This document shows positions 27,318-38,971 of a stretch of 64,000 nt of DNA, piece by piece (positions within the stretch are counted from its first letter, which is position 1; each line of letters starts with the position of its first letter). A model generated the notes under the pieces. That model did not search any database. It saw only the letters and a program-made list of their open reading frames with translations, and was not told the origin of the DNA. Origin of the DNA: Combretum micranthum (Eukaryota; Streptophyta; Magnoliopsida; Myrtales; Combretaceae); NCBI GenBank assembly GCA_024138025.1, contig JAMXBD010001374.1, positions 248,001-312,000 of the forward strand. The letters are read 5' to 3'. Made by a program: the position numbers and the translations under genes.

Positions 27318-28583
27318 CTAAACAAAGAAAATACCTAAATGAGTATTCATAGAGATTTTACTCTTAAATTTCTATTCTATCTTTTATTTGAGGTAAAGTT
27401 TGGATTTGTGGAGGTTTTAACTTAAAAAGGCTAATCTTACTCATTTTAACTCGAAATTTCACATATTATATATCGTTTTCTACCTACTCAAAGAATCTAT
27501 CCATTTTCTAAGGTTATTTTTGTCTTAAATAATTCATTTGGGTCTCAAAACAGCAAGGTATAGAATCACCACGAAAATCCTAGTTTTCAAAACATAATTT
27601 TTCAAACTTTTTTTTCCATAAAAAAATTATTGTACAAAATTTAGATATTTGTATAGTTAAAAAAAAATTCCTTTGAATACTTATATATATTTAAATATAT
27701 ATAGACTCCATATTGTATGCATGAATAGTGGTGTTGTCTTAACAATGATTTTTGTAAAGCAATGTGTCTTAACAGTTGACAAAAAGTTAAGACTTGGGAA
27801 TTCACTTTAGTTTGTTGGAAAAATTTCTTGAATTAATATAAGTGAATGCTTCCTTTTTTTAACTTCATTTCTTAACATTTTGAGAATAAATTAATTTTCC
27901 AAAAATAAATTAGTCTTGTTAAGATTTTTACTAATTTTTATTTCTAGTGGTTGAAAAGTGAAGTTTCTCTGGGTATTTTTTGGTAGTGACTAAATTCTTT
28001 GAAGTAGTTACTTATTATGTTTATATGTTCTTAATTTTTTTTCTAAAGTTAGGTCCACTTAAAATATATAATAATGATCTTTTAAGTTATTTACTAATTT
28101 TATTTCCTAAGTAAGATTTGTTTCTTGAAGGTTAATTTTAGATGATCTTATAAAACATGTCTAGTCCTTAGTATTTTAGAGTCTTGGTGAGAACCTCACA
28201 AATAAGTTTAAGAAAACCTTTTTCAACCAAGGAATAAGCAATATTGAGTTTTAAAGAAACCTTCTTATTTTATTAGTTTGAAAAGAGTGTGTGTGATAAA
28301 TCTACTTTGTTTATTCTTTGATGAAATCCAATGTACTATTATTATTAAAAACTTGTAATGGACTTATCTAGATTTTGGAAATGTTTTGTTAAGATAAAAC
28401 TTTAAGTTTTTATGGAAAATTCATTTCCTAAGCGGCAAAAATTTATCTTTAAAGAGAGTTCTTATATTTTCTTTATTTAAAAAAACTCATTTTATTTTTG
28501 TTGAGACAATATCAACATGTTCATGCATGTTTATGAATATGTAGTCATGAGAAAGAGAATAATATCACATAATAAGATAAAAT

Positions 28584-28605
28584 TATATATATATATATAT
28601 ATATA
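28584..28605. repeat. (TA)n microsatellite in LTR C
   Basis: A run of TA dinucleotides lies near the position occupied by (ATT)n in LTR B and (TA)n in A and D. Confidence 0.9.
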
Positions 28606-28818
28606 AATAAGAAGCAATATAAGCATAATAATATGGTTAAGTATTGGGAGCCTTAATTTTATCAAGGCAACTGGGGACTAATAATAGGCTAGTCCCAAAA
28701 AGAAAAAGAAAAAAAAAGAAGAAAGGAAAAAACATAATAATATCAATAATAAGAGCATAATAGTAAAAGCATAATAAAACATAATGTATGAATAAAAACA
28801 AAACATGAACATAATGCT

Positions 28819-29024
28819 GCTTTCTTAATCTCTGTAGGTCTTTAGAAAACACACACTATGTTCATGCGAAGTTACATGAACATAAGAAATAATCTATTAA
28901 CAATCTAAAAATATAAGAATGTACGTATGGACAAAAATAAAGTATGAACCTATTGTTGCTTTCTTAACCTCTATGGGTTTTTAGAAAATATATACTTAGG
29001 TCATGCTAAGTTATATAAGCATAA
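28819..29024 (-). repeat. tandem duplication in LTR C
   Basis: Two related copies, 28819-28886 and 28957-29024, repeat with a period of about 139 bp. Each holds GCTTTCTTAA...CTCT and a TAAGTTA/GAAGTTA...CATAA stretch. LTR B has the same duplication; A and D show one copy only. Confidence 0.75.
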
Positions 29025-29045
29025 AGAAAGGTTTAGGACATTTAC

Positions 29046-29176
29046 TTATAGGTTTGAAGAAGAAGAAAATTGTAAAGAGGCAATTGTTGGAGAGAGATTT
29101 TTTGTGGTGGTTTTGGGAGAGTTTTGGTATCTAAGAGAAGTGTGTGGAAGAAATGGAGGGAGAAGGGGTATTTATA
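29046..29176 (-). promoter_or_regulatory. LTR C promoter and candidate leader exon 1
   Basis: On the minus strand TATAAATA (29169-29176) is followed 131 bp later by a donor-like GTAAAT (29040-29045). In LTR B the same interval is 130 bp. Confidence 0.5.
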
Positions 29177-29857
29177 GAATTTTATGGAAGGAAATTTGAT
29201 GTAATAAAATAAATTAAAAAAAGATAGATAAATGGATTAAAGAGAGGGGGGAGGCACCGGCCATGGTGGGGGAAGAAAAATTTATTAAATTTGTATTTTT
29301 GTAATGAAAAGTGGTTAAGATGTGAGATATGAGAGATGTGAAATTGTATTGGAAAAAAAAAAAAGCAAGAAATAGGTGTATAGTAGTAAAAAAGAGTATA
29401 GATAGATGAATAGTAGAATAAGACAATGAATAGTAAATAAGACTAATAATTTACTTGTAGTAAAGAAAATACGCGTATAAATGCTATATTTGATATATTT
29501 AGCTACCGAAAAATTATAAAATTGAAAAATTTTAAAATCCTTGTATTATTGTGAATCTAACGGCTTTATCGAAATATTTTTACTATTCCAAGTCTTAGAA
29601 AATGTTTTTCAAAAATTGATCCTGTTTGGGTTCGAAACGAATTAAATTTTGGTGAATCTGATCTTTTTAGGCTTTTTTATATTATTACAAATCATAATCC
29701 ATGATTTTCTCCATTTTATTGTTTTAGTGTTAAGAGCATAGGATTGTCAAATCTAAACACTAGGGTTTATTATAGTATTTGTTGACTTTTAGAGTTTCCG
29801 GTGACCTCTAATTCTATGGTTTAAGCATAAACTTATTATGAAATTCAAGGGTTTACA

Positions 29858-31255
29858 AATTAATTTTTAAAAATAGTATATGAAATTTAAAAATTTAAAA
29901 AATTTCAGTTTGAAGGTAGACATATAAAATATTATTTAAATAAATTTTGTAGAGAAAAAATTTGTTGGATATTTTATTTACTATTTTAAAAATTAATTTT
30001 TAAAAAATGTAAATAAACTTTCAAAAATCACAAAAATTTTCATTGTTAATGTAGACATATCAAAATATCATTCCTATAAATTTATTGTTAAGAATAAGTT
30101 CATTTGATATTTTATTTAAATTTAAAAACCCATATTACTTTAAATTGTCGTATGAAATTAAATTGATTTCTAAAAAAATAGTAACGACCTCTAAAAATTA
30201 CAAAAAATTGAAGTTTACTATTAGACATATTAAGCTATCATCAATAAAAAATTCATGCAAAAATAATTTTTTTGATATTTTATTTATTTTTCTTAGGTAT
30301 CACTCCTGTTATGCTTTTAAAAATAGTAAACTAAGTGGAAAAATTGTCAAAATTTCCAAGTTACATCTTAAAATAATAAAATATTATTTTCATGAATTTT
30401 ACCTAAAAATAATTTCATTTAATAAATTATCTAATATCATAAAACTTGTATTCCTAGGTGATTAATTTTTGTTTAACATAAATAATAACATATTTATTCG
30501 ATTTCATGATGACAAATTATTTGGAAAGTCACACAAAGTATATTAAAATGAAATATATATCATAACATTCTATATTCATCATATTCATGTCACACACTCC
30601 TTAAATTATATAAGAACAATGACAAAATCAACATATTTCACTTAAGCTAAACAACACATAATATTTAATCTAAATCATATATTTTACTTTTTTGTACTTT
30701 TACTATTATATCCTATTATTTGCTAATACATTTCATTATTACACAAAATAATCAAGATGCTTACTTATAGTAGTATTGAAAGATTAAACCCTTCCCTACC
30801 CTACTTCTATGAATTTGATGAAACTCCTTTTGTTTCTAACCCAAAATCAATAATGATAAATACCTAATTTCAAAAAGAAAAATAGAGATTAATGATGGTT
30901 TTAGGTGGTTTAAAGAAGATAAAAAGTATAGAAAACTTAGTACCTATTAGGATTTTATTAGAAGAAATGAGTTTATAGTGTTTTAGGATTTGTTTTGAGG
31001 AAAAAATGAAGTGAAAGTTTCTACTAGTTTTGGAGGATTTTTGGTGCCACTTAGGGTAGGAATTAGGGTTTTATTCTACTAGTTTTGTAAATATTAAGCG
31101 CAGATTCAAGAGAAATAATATGAAAATACATATGAATATTATAGATTGAGCAGAAACGAGTCTTGCAACAACAGACTTCGGGTTTAATATGAATTTACCT
31201 AAAAAACTTGGAATTCCTTACCAAAGAAAGAATTTTCCTCACTAAGTATTCTCTC
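29858..31255. other. old host DNA between C and H, with a degenerate tandem repeat
   Basis: No gene is recognised; a 126-codon open stretch at 30085-30465 is low-complexity AT-rich repeat. From about 30780 the minus strand looks like a decayed LTR-type leader. The last five bases, CTCTC, are the left duplication of LTR H. Confidence 0.5.
29890..30300. repeat. degenerate tandem repeat, 135-170 bp units
   Basis: AGACATAT recurs at 29918, 30053 and 30223, and GATATTTTATTTA at 29968, 30106 and 30274, giving about three diverged units in register. This may be a small satellite-like array or part of an older LTR. Confidence 0.6.
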
Positions 31256-31584
31256 TGTCACGCCATGATGGTACTCCAGTAGAAGCAAACAAGCCACACT
31301 TGAATACCATCACTAGATTATCTTCGGAGAGCTGCATATTTTTCAAATAACAGGATCTTTTAATTGCTTTGATAAGAAATGATAAATACATGTAAGACAT
31401 AAATTAGTAATTAACTATCATCACAAGTAACAGGTATCATAAAGATATTACAGACTATAAAATCTCTCCATAAATCTTCAAATACATAATTTGATAAACC
31501 ATATACTATCTAATCTATACTAGAAATAATAAAAAACAACTTATCCCAATTTGATCCATGAGCATCCAGCTCCTAAACTCTTAC

Positions 31585-31630
31585 CGGGGCCATACTCCTG
31601 GATGTAACTAGCCACGGTTGTAGAGTAAAC
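31585..31630 (-). other. candidate third leader exon in LTR H
   Basis: On the minus strand ACATTTCAG (AG 31631-31632), a 46-nt segment ending CCCCG, then GTAAGA (31579-31584). Both sites are good matches to plant consensus. Its place relative to the mini-exon is the same as in K, A and D. Confidence 0.4.
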
Positions 31631-32421
31631 CTGAAATGTCTTTATAAGTGTGAGCGATACCATGAGCTTAGTGAATAACTAGACATATTACACATCAAAC
31701 AAGTTTATTAACAAATCATATGTGATACAATCACTCTATCATATGCACAGATACAAGCTTGGATGATCTAGAATCTAAACAGGAAAAAGATTTATGCCCT
31801 CTTTTTTAAGGTTGAAGAACAATTACTTTATGACCCATCTGCTTAGGAGAGACTAAATTTATAGGAAAATCAACGATTTCTTGTCTTAGGGTTATCACTT
31901 TTAGCTTAATAATGTTTTAACTGACCATTTCCTATATCAATCCTTAGAAACTCCCAAAGTATTAATCATTTCAAAGCGATACCATGGGCGGCATTTTTTA
32001 TTGCCACTTGGTTCTCGTAGAACCGATGGAACAAAGAAAACTTTGGAAGAACTAACACTTTAGAAAAACCAAGCATTAACAAAGAATCGAAATATTAATA
32101 CGTAGCAGGCTGTCACCCTTTCTGTATATGCAATAATGTAGTTAGTGTATGCATGATTGTTTTAATTACAAGCCAATAATTCTTAATCAGACTTAGGGTG
32201 TCCAAACATTACATACATGACTTATAACATGCTTATTCACAATCATCAAACAATCACTATTATCACTTTTGTTATCATAGATTAACAATCATACAATCAG
32301 ATCACAACACATTTCAACTATAACACCATAACAATCATGTTATTATCTTTGCATTACATATTCAACTAATTATAAGCACAAACAGTATAATATGACTGAG
32401 TTACTCATCTGCTCATTTTGG

Positions 32422-32468
32422 CTAGTCGTAATAGTCAAAGGGGAAGTCCTCACAAATATCAAGATCAC
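32422..32468 (-). other. acidic mini-exon of LTR H
   Basis: On the minus strand CTCAATAG (AG 32469-32470) is followed, from the third base, by 14 codons, DLDICEDFPFDYYD, and TAG at 32422-32424. The downstream donor appears mutated (ATGAGT where others have GTGAGT). Length and phase equal those of B and C despite different sequence. Confidence 0.55.
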
Positions 32469-33129
32469 CTATTGAGATGAATAAAATATTCATCAATACG
32501 ATATAAATTATAGAACTAAACTCCTATGGTTTCTAAGTGTCCTATGTTGATATTTGGTTTTCTTCCTATTACTATATTAGTCCTTTAGTGGTCTTATAAT
32601 AATCAATTATTATTTAATATTTATTTTCATTTTGCTTTTATTGATCTTGTTGGGTATTTATATATTTTTATTGGGCAGTTGTAGAAGTTGTTTTTAGTAG
32701 ATTGATATTTTTATCATTACTATCATCGCTATTTTATATCGTTCTTTTTGTTAACATATTAGGGTAACTAGTATTTAATTCTTATTATTTAGTTTCATCG
32801 TGTTTCTCTTAATCTACTTCATATAATTATTTTGTCATTTTTGGATATCACATTATTCATCAATTTAGCTTATTTAGATTTTCATTCTTATATATTTATC
32901 TATATAAAACAAATATTTAACAATTATAGTTGCGAATAACACTAATATTTTCCTATAGTTTTTAGGGTTTAATACTTCTACAATATTAAACTTATTATTA
33001 TTATTATTATTATTTTAAATATTCGTATTTATTTATTTACTTAGTAAGATCTGCTTTTGTTTATATATGATAAAATATAGGTTTATTATATATATATATA
33101 TATATATAATCTGTTTGTGTAAAACATAT

Positions 33130-33440
33130 TTAACGCAAGGAAATTATGCATGTATGTTGGCTCCAATGCCGCCGGTGTTGAAACCTAGATGCCTACGTTC
33201 TTATGTTTTACATGTTATTTTGCATCAGCGTACGTTGGCTATAGGCCACCAGCTTTGCAACGTATGCCGCTCATACGCTGCCGGCGTAGGGTTCAAATTT
33301 GTTGGCGTTCGTTCATTTTACGTAGCTTCTATTCCAATGTAAGCCGTCTTAACACCGTTGGCCTACCCCGTGTACGCTGCCAGCGTTGAGCATTTATACT
33401 GCCGGCGTATAGGTAGTGTTGGCACTGTTCATCATCTTCT
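33130..33440 (-). repeat. GC-rich cluster of TACGCTGCCGGCGT-like words in LTR H
   Basis: Words such as TACGCTGCCGGCG, TACGCTGCCAGCG, GCCGGCGTA and TGTTGGCGTT recur in about 300 bp of otherwise AT-rich sequence. Related words occur upstream of the TATA boxes of L (22155-22340) and J1 (25560-25860). Confidence 0.6.
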
Positions 33441-33939
33441 CTAATTTTCCACGATTCGAAACTTAATTTTCTTATTGTATAGGTGTATTATACTTATATT
33501 AAAACTTCTCCTAAGTGGTTTTCTATATTCTACATGTATCATACGTGATATATCGGTACATATTACTTCTTGTAATCATCATTCAACCTAATTTCTAGCT
33601 TCAACATATAACATAATACATCAATGGAGCTTTAGGACTAGGTGTTACCTTGTTTGAGTAGATTTGAGGGTGCTAAACTCTCCTCCCAAGCTACATTCAA
33701 ACTTAGGGTTAACAATAACTTTGTTTAAGTTAGGTTTTAACATATAGCTAACTAAGAAACGAATTTACTTCCTTACCTTTGCTCCTTTCTATGCTTATGT
33801 GGCTATTTTATGAGTTTGTATTTGTAAGTGTTATATGGTAGGGGTGTGGACAAATTTAAGCTGCTACTAAAGGGGTTTAATGTCTGTCAAAGTGGTGATT
33901 TTTGTGAGTTATTAGCTTTGTTTTTAGTTCATTATGAGG

Positions 33940-33944
33940 TTATA

Positions 33945-33976
<32 letters not shown>
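33940..33976. repeat. (TA)n microsatellite in LTR H
   Basis: A TA-rich run with one interruption. A shorter (TA)n run is at about 33090-33110. Confidence 0.9.
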
Positions 33977-35672
33977 AGGGAGGAAGGTAGCAACTTGGTG
34001 TTTTGGGCAAGTGAAGGATCCTTTTCCACCAAAAATGGCAATTTGCAATGCTTGTCCCTTATACATTCAATGCATTGGCTAATTTGGAGCATCTCCATTG
34101 GTTTATACATATCTTGTCTTGACTTTTGTTTGCTTTTCTTGACCAAATTGTTATGTATTTTCGGCTGGGAAAATAGAGAAAATTTCAGCCACTCATCCTC
34201 ACCAAATTGCACCGATATACATATATATTATTATAATATTATTTATTTAATTGATTATCTTAGTTTTAGGATAGTTTATTAAGTTAAACGGGTATAAATA
34301 TGACAATTATTCAACAGTTTTGTCTTAAAAAATTTATTTAGAGTTCTACAGATTTTCTAGATCGTTATTGAGTTCAACTTTGGGTTTAAAGTTTACGTGA
34401 TTAATTATCTTTAGAGTTTTAGCTCCTGCGATTAGGGTTTTCTAAGCGTAATAGGCTAGTTTTTGTTTATGCTCTAATAGCTTAAAAATACCATAATTAA
34501 AACAATGGTGTGATCTAAATATTTATTTGGAGTATAGATTATTAGTTATAGATCTGTTTATGTTTTTATTGTGTATTTATAACCCTAATGGTTCATCTAA
34601 TGATTATCGTTTTCTAACTATAAGCTTTATTGATTATTGTCTTTTTAATACTCCTGAAGTCTTATTTAAATTATTATTATACTTTGAGTTTTCGATATTG
34701 GTTACGAAAATCTATTTTTACTATATATTATTATTTATAGTACTTTATATTAGGGTTTGAAATTATATATAGGCTCGTTACTATATGTGGTTTTATTCTA
34801 AGGCCTTGATTGAGTCCTATATTAACATTTTATTTTCTATTTTTATATTTCTATCTATTTCTATTTGGATGAAAAATCTCAAGGTTTACACTCTCACTAC
34901 TCTATTCTAGGTTTGCGAAATTTGTTACATATGGTATAATGTGTTATTGCACATTTGTGTTGTAAACCCTTTAATTTTTGCTAAGTCTATGCTTAAATCT
35001 TAGAATTAGAAGTCAATTGAAAACCCTAAAAGTCAACAAAAGACTATAACAAACCCTAGTTATTAGATCCAGTAATCCTACACTCTTAAATAATAAACAA
35101 TAGAATTAAAATAATATTGGATAACAGTTCGTAATGATATATGGAAGCTTAAAAATATCAGATTCGCTAATTTTTAGTGCATTTCGAATCCAAACAAGAT
35201 CAGTTCTCGAAAAGCGTGTCTCGAGGCTTGGAATGGTAAAAATATTTCGATGACACCATTAGATTCGTAATAATACAAGATTTCAAAATTATCAGTTTTA
35301 TAATTTTTCGATAATTAAAAATAGTAGATATCGCATTTATACGTGTATTTTTTTTACTACTGGCATATTATTAGTCTTGTTTACTATTCATTATCATATT
35401 CTACTATTCATTACTATTCATCTATCTCTACTTTTTCTTACTATCTATTCTTACTACCTATACACCTATTTCTTACTTTTTCCTTTTCCAATATAACTTT
35501 ACATCTTTCATATTTCACATCTTAATTACTTTTTATTACAAAAAAAAACCAAATAATTTTCTCTTCCCTTTTCCCCATGTTAGAACCGATGCCAACCCCC
35601 TCTCTCCCTCCAATCAATTTATTTTCTTTTTTCAATTTATCTTATTACATCTAATTCCCCTCCACAAAATTT

Positions 35673-35802
35673 TATAAATACCCCATCTCCTCCATTTCTT
35701 TCACGCACTTATTTCACATACCAAAATTCTCTCAAAATCACTCAACAAAAAATTTTCTATAAAATTTCTCTCTACCATTTTCCATCTTCTTCTAACTAAT
35801 AG
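35673..35802 (+). promoter_or_regulatory. LTR B promoter and candidate leader exon 1
   Basis: TATAAATA (35673-35680) is followed by a CT-rich leader without ATG that ends in ACTAATAG/GTAATT (GT at 35803). Confidence 0.55.
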
Positions 35803-35826
35803 GTAATTATCCTAAACCATTCTTCA

Positions 35827-36060
35827 TATTCATGTAACTTAGTATGAGCTTAGTGTGTGTTTTTATAAACCCATAAGAGGTTAAGAAAACAATAATAGGT
35901 TTATACTTTGTTCTTGTTCATACATCCATTCTTATGATTTTAAGATTGTTTATTATGTTTATGTAACTTAGCATGAGCATAATGTGTGTTTTCTAAAGAC
36001 CCATGAGGTTAAAAAAGTAACATTATGTTCATGTTTTATTCTTGTTCATACATTATGTTT
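35827..36060 (+). repeat. tandem duplication in LTR B
   Basis: ATGTAACTTAGTATGAGC at 35832 recurs as ATGTAACTTAGCATGAGC at 35961, with the following sequence repeated (period about 129 bp). LTR C carries the same duplication. Confidence 0.8.
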
Positions 36061-36070
36061 TTATTATTGC

Positions 36071-36147
<77 letters not shown>
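36071..36147. repeat. (ATT)n microsatellite in LTR B
   Basis: About 25 uninterrupted ATT units lie at the place that holds (TA)n in the sister LTRs. The long polytyrosine- or polyleucine-like open frames across it are not genes. Confidence 0.97.
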
Positions 36148-36148
<1 letters not shown>

Positions 36149-37500
36149 TTTATTCTTTCTTTCTTTTTCTCTTTTTTGGGACTAATCTATTTTTAGTCCC
36201 CGATTGCCTTGATGAAGTTAAGGCTCTCAATACTTGACCATATTATTATGCTTACATTGCTTCTTACATATGTTATTATCTTATTATGTGATATTATTCT
36301 CTGTCTCATGACTACATATTCATAAACATGCATGGAGATGTTGATATTTTTAAAAAAAAAAAAAAGGAGTTTTCTTAAATAAAGAAAAATAATAACACAC
36401 TTTAATAATAAAGTTTTGTCACTTAAGAAATGATTTTTCCATAGAAACTTAAAGTTTTGTCTTAACAAATCTTTTCAAAAATTTAGATAAGTTCATTACA
36501 AATTTTTAGTAATAATAGTATAAGGGATTTCATCAAAGAATAAACAAAGTATATTTATCACACACTCTTTTCAAATCAATAAAACAAGAAAGGTTTTTTA
36601 AAACTCAATATTGTTTATTCCTTGGATTGACAAAGGTTTTTCTTAAATTTATTTGTAAAGTTTTCACCAACACTCTAGAATCCTAAGAACTAGACATGTT
36701 TTACGAAAATTAACATTCTAGAAACAAATCTTACATAGGAAATAAAATTAGTATATAACTTAAAGGATTACTATTTAAAGTAGAACTAACTTTAAAAAAA
36801 TTAAGAACATATAAAAACATGACTACCTTAAGGAATTTTAGTTACTACCAAGTAACACTTAGAAAAATTCACTTTTAAAAAAACTTGAAATAACATTGGT
36901 AGAAATCTTAAAAAGACTAAATTTATTTTTGAAAATTAAATTATTCTCAAAGATTAAGAAATGAAGTTAAAAGAAGAAAGCACTCACTTATAATACTTCA
37001 AGAAATTTTTTCTAACAACTTAAGTGAATTTTTAGTCTTAACTTTTTCTAACTTTTATCACATTGTTTTACAAAAATCATTATGGAGACAACTTCACTAA
37101 ATCAGGCATACGATATGATTATATATATATATATATATATATATATTTTCAAAGGATTTTTTAGTTATACAATATCTATATTTTTGTACAAGAATTTTTT
37201 AATAGAGAAAAGTTTGAAAAATGATGTTTTGAAAGTTGAGATTTTTGCGGTGAATTTGTACCTTGCTGTTTCGGACCCAAATGGATTTTTATGACCAAAA
37301 TAACCTTAGAAATGGATAGATCTTTTTGCGTAGGCAGAAAACGATATATAAATGAGAAATTCCGAGTTAAATTGAGCAAATTATGACAATTTTAAGTTGG
37401 AATTTCCACAAATAAGAATTTTACTGCAACTAGAAGATGGAATTAGAATTTTGATTAGAAATTCCATGGAATACTCATTTTGGGTATTTTCTTTTTCTAG

Positions 37501-37573
37501 GAAACGAAGAGGATGATGTCTATTATCCCGAAGATTATTTTGATTAAGGAAGCTACCTTCACGACATAGTCGA
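37501..37573 (+). other. acidic mini-exon of LTR B
   Basis: TTTCTTTTTCTAG (AG 37499-37500), 73 nt, then GTGAGT (37574-37579). From the third base the frame is 14 codons, NEEDDVYYPEDYFD, then TAA (37545-37547). This is the clearest plus-strand copy. Confidence 0.6.
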
Positions 37574-38680
37574 GTGAGTCTACTTCTCTTGTTTTTCATA
37601 CTTATGATTGTGCTTGCAGTATAGTAGCACTAGATATAGGAAAAACATAAAATGGAAAGTGCATGTGACTTATAATGTTGGGGAAAGAACTTTAAGCATA
37701 TTGAGCCATGAATCATCTATAATGAATTGTATGTTCTACTAACATATTGAAGTGTCTGAAATTGATTGATCACTTGCAAGAAATTGAATATAAATGGCTA
37801 AACTCTAAGTAAAATTTAATGCATGCACTTCAAGAGTTGAGTCTCATTGCATTCGCTATTATACAATTGTGGGACAAGTGTATGATAGTGGTGGTTGGCG
37901 TAATCGGTAGAATCTGTATCTCGCAGGTAGGAGCCGGTATGAACTACACAAATTGATGACGAGTAGGAGCTAGTAAGATCTACATGTTTTTGGTGGCAAA
38001 TAGTAGCTAATAAGAACTATGAGAATTGTTTATTAAAATTGTTGGTTGTAATTGACCGGAATACCTAACCCTAATGAAGAGCGTAAATTTGTTCAACATA
38101 TGGTTCCCGAAAAACCATATGTCTTGTATGCTCACGTGTTTGTTGCATTCCATTTGCTTGTATAACAAACTTGGTTCATATCTTTTGTTTCAAGTATGTT
38201 AATCAAGAATATTCTTACTAAGCTTGTAAAGCTTATATCCTTATAGATTTTTGTATACGCTGGACCATTTATTCCTTTACCCAGGGTCTTCTCATATCCA
38301 TGTAAGTATTCTTTTTGGAAGCTTTTGGGGGAAATCTACTCGAAGATTAGAATAGACTTCCTTTGAAATCTTTTGATAAAAGTATTTAAGATTCCTTGTA
38401 AAGACTAGTAACTTTCATATGATCCTTAGAGATTAGTAGGGGAATGCCTTAAGACTTTGTAATTGACTCTTAATTGTTATTATGTGTTAACTTTATTTCT
38501 AGATTCTTGTATATTTATTATTACTTGCTTAAACTACACTTCCTAATGGCGTTTCCTATTATTGTGTTATACGCCTTACATATAATATCGAGACTTTCAC
38601 GTGACTAAGGTAGTTATTCTTAAGTGTTGATATTGTGTGTGGTTCACTGCCATGTTTAGGGTACCCTTCGGGGCGTGACA

Positions 38681-38971
38681 TGTGTAAGTTTATTTCTAGG
38701 TGCAGACACAAAAATCATGAAGATTGTATTCAATGACGTGATAGATTCTTTTTATGAATTTTGTTCTTATCTTTATGTGCATTTATTTAGAGCAACGTGT
38801 CATTGATCGCAAGGAGAGGATCACTTTTCACGGGTTAGATCGCGACCTTAAATATTGGCCGCGAGCTAAGCTATGTATTTTCTTCAGAGACGCGATTTGA
38901 CGATCAGTCTGACCTGCGGTGTAATTGCGAGCGTGATTCTTGGGTGTGATTGGAGTTTGTCAAGCCATAGT
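38681..38971. other. spacer between LTRs B and E
   Basis: No gene. It carries several CpG words (ATCGCGACC, GGCCGCGAGC, GACGCGATTT) in an otherwise AT-rich stretch, similar in style to the GC clusters of other LTRs. Confidence 0.5.

Larger units (their letters stand above)
26339..29857 (-). mobile_element. solo LTR C (3519 bp), TSD AATTA
   Basis: On the minus strand it starts TGTAAACCC and ends GGGGTGGGTTA (a decayed GGGGCGTGACA). Exact AATTA duplications flank it (26334-26338 and 29858-29862). It is the same family as A, B, D and E and shares with B a tandem duplication of about 130-140 bp downstream of the promoter and a short TATA-to-donor distance, so B and C form a subfamily. Confidence 0.92.
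31256..34890 (-). mobile_element. solo LTR H (3635 bp), TSD CTCTC
   Basis: On the minus strand it starts TGTAAACCTTG and ends ATGGCGTGACA; CTCTC duplications are at 31251-31255 and 34891-34895. It is of the same general type as A-E but a different subfamily: their conserved 130-bp block was not found, and it carries a GC-rich motif cluster at 33130-33440. No internal region is attached. Confidence 0.9.
34961..38680 (+). mobile_element. solo LTR B (3720 bp), TSD TGTGT
   Basis: It starts TGTAAACCC, ends GGGGCGTGACA, and has TGTGT on both sides (34956-34960 and 38681-38685). It belongs to the A-E family, closest to C by the shared leader duplication and promoter spacing. No internal region is attached. 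Only about 65 bp separate it from LTR H. Confidence 0.93.

Noticed and set aside
30085..30465. 126-codon open frame in AT-rich DNA
   Set aside because: It lies in a degenerate AT-rich tandem repeat, is low in complexity (Lys, Ile, Phe, Asn), and has no domain or promoter.
33067..33389. Open frames across the GC-rich cluster of LTR H
   Set aside because: The cluster consists of recurring short words near an LTR promoter, and the frames are by-products of the CpG-rich words that lack stop codons.
35984..36237. Open frames of repeated Tyr or Leu residues
   Set aside because: They are translations of the (ATT)n microsatellite in LTR B.
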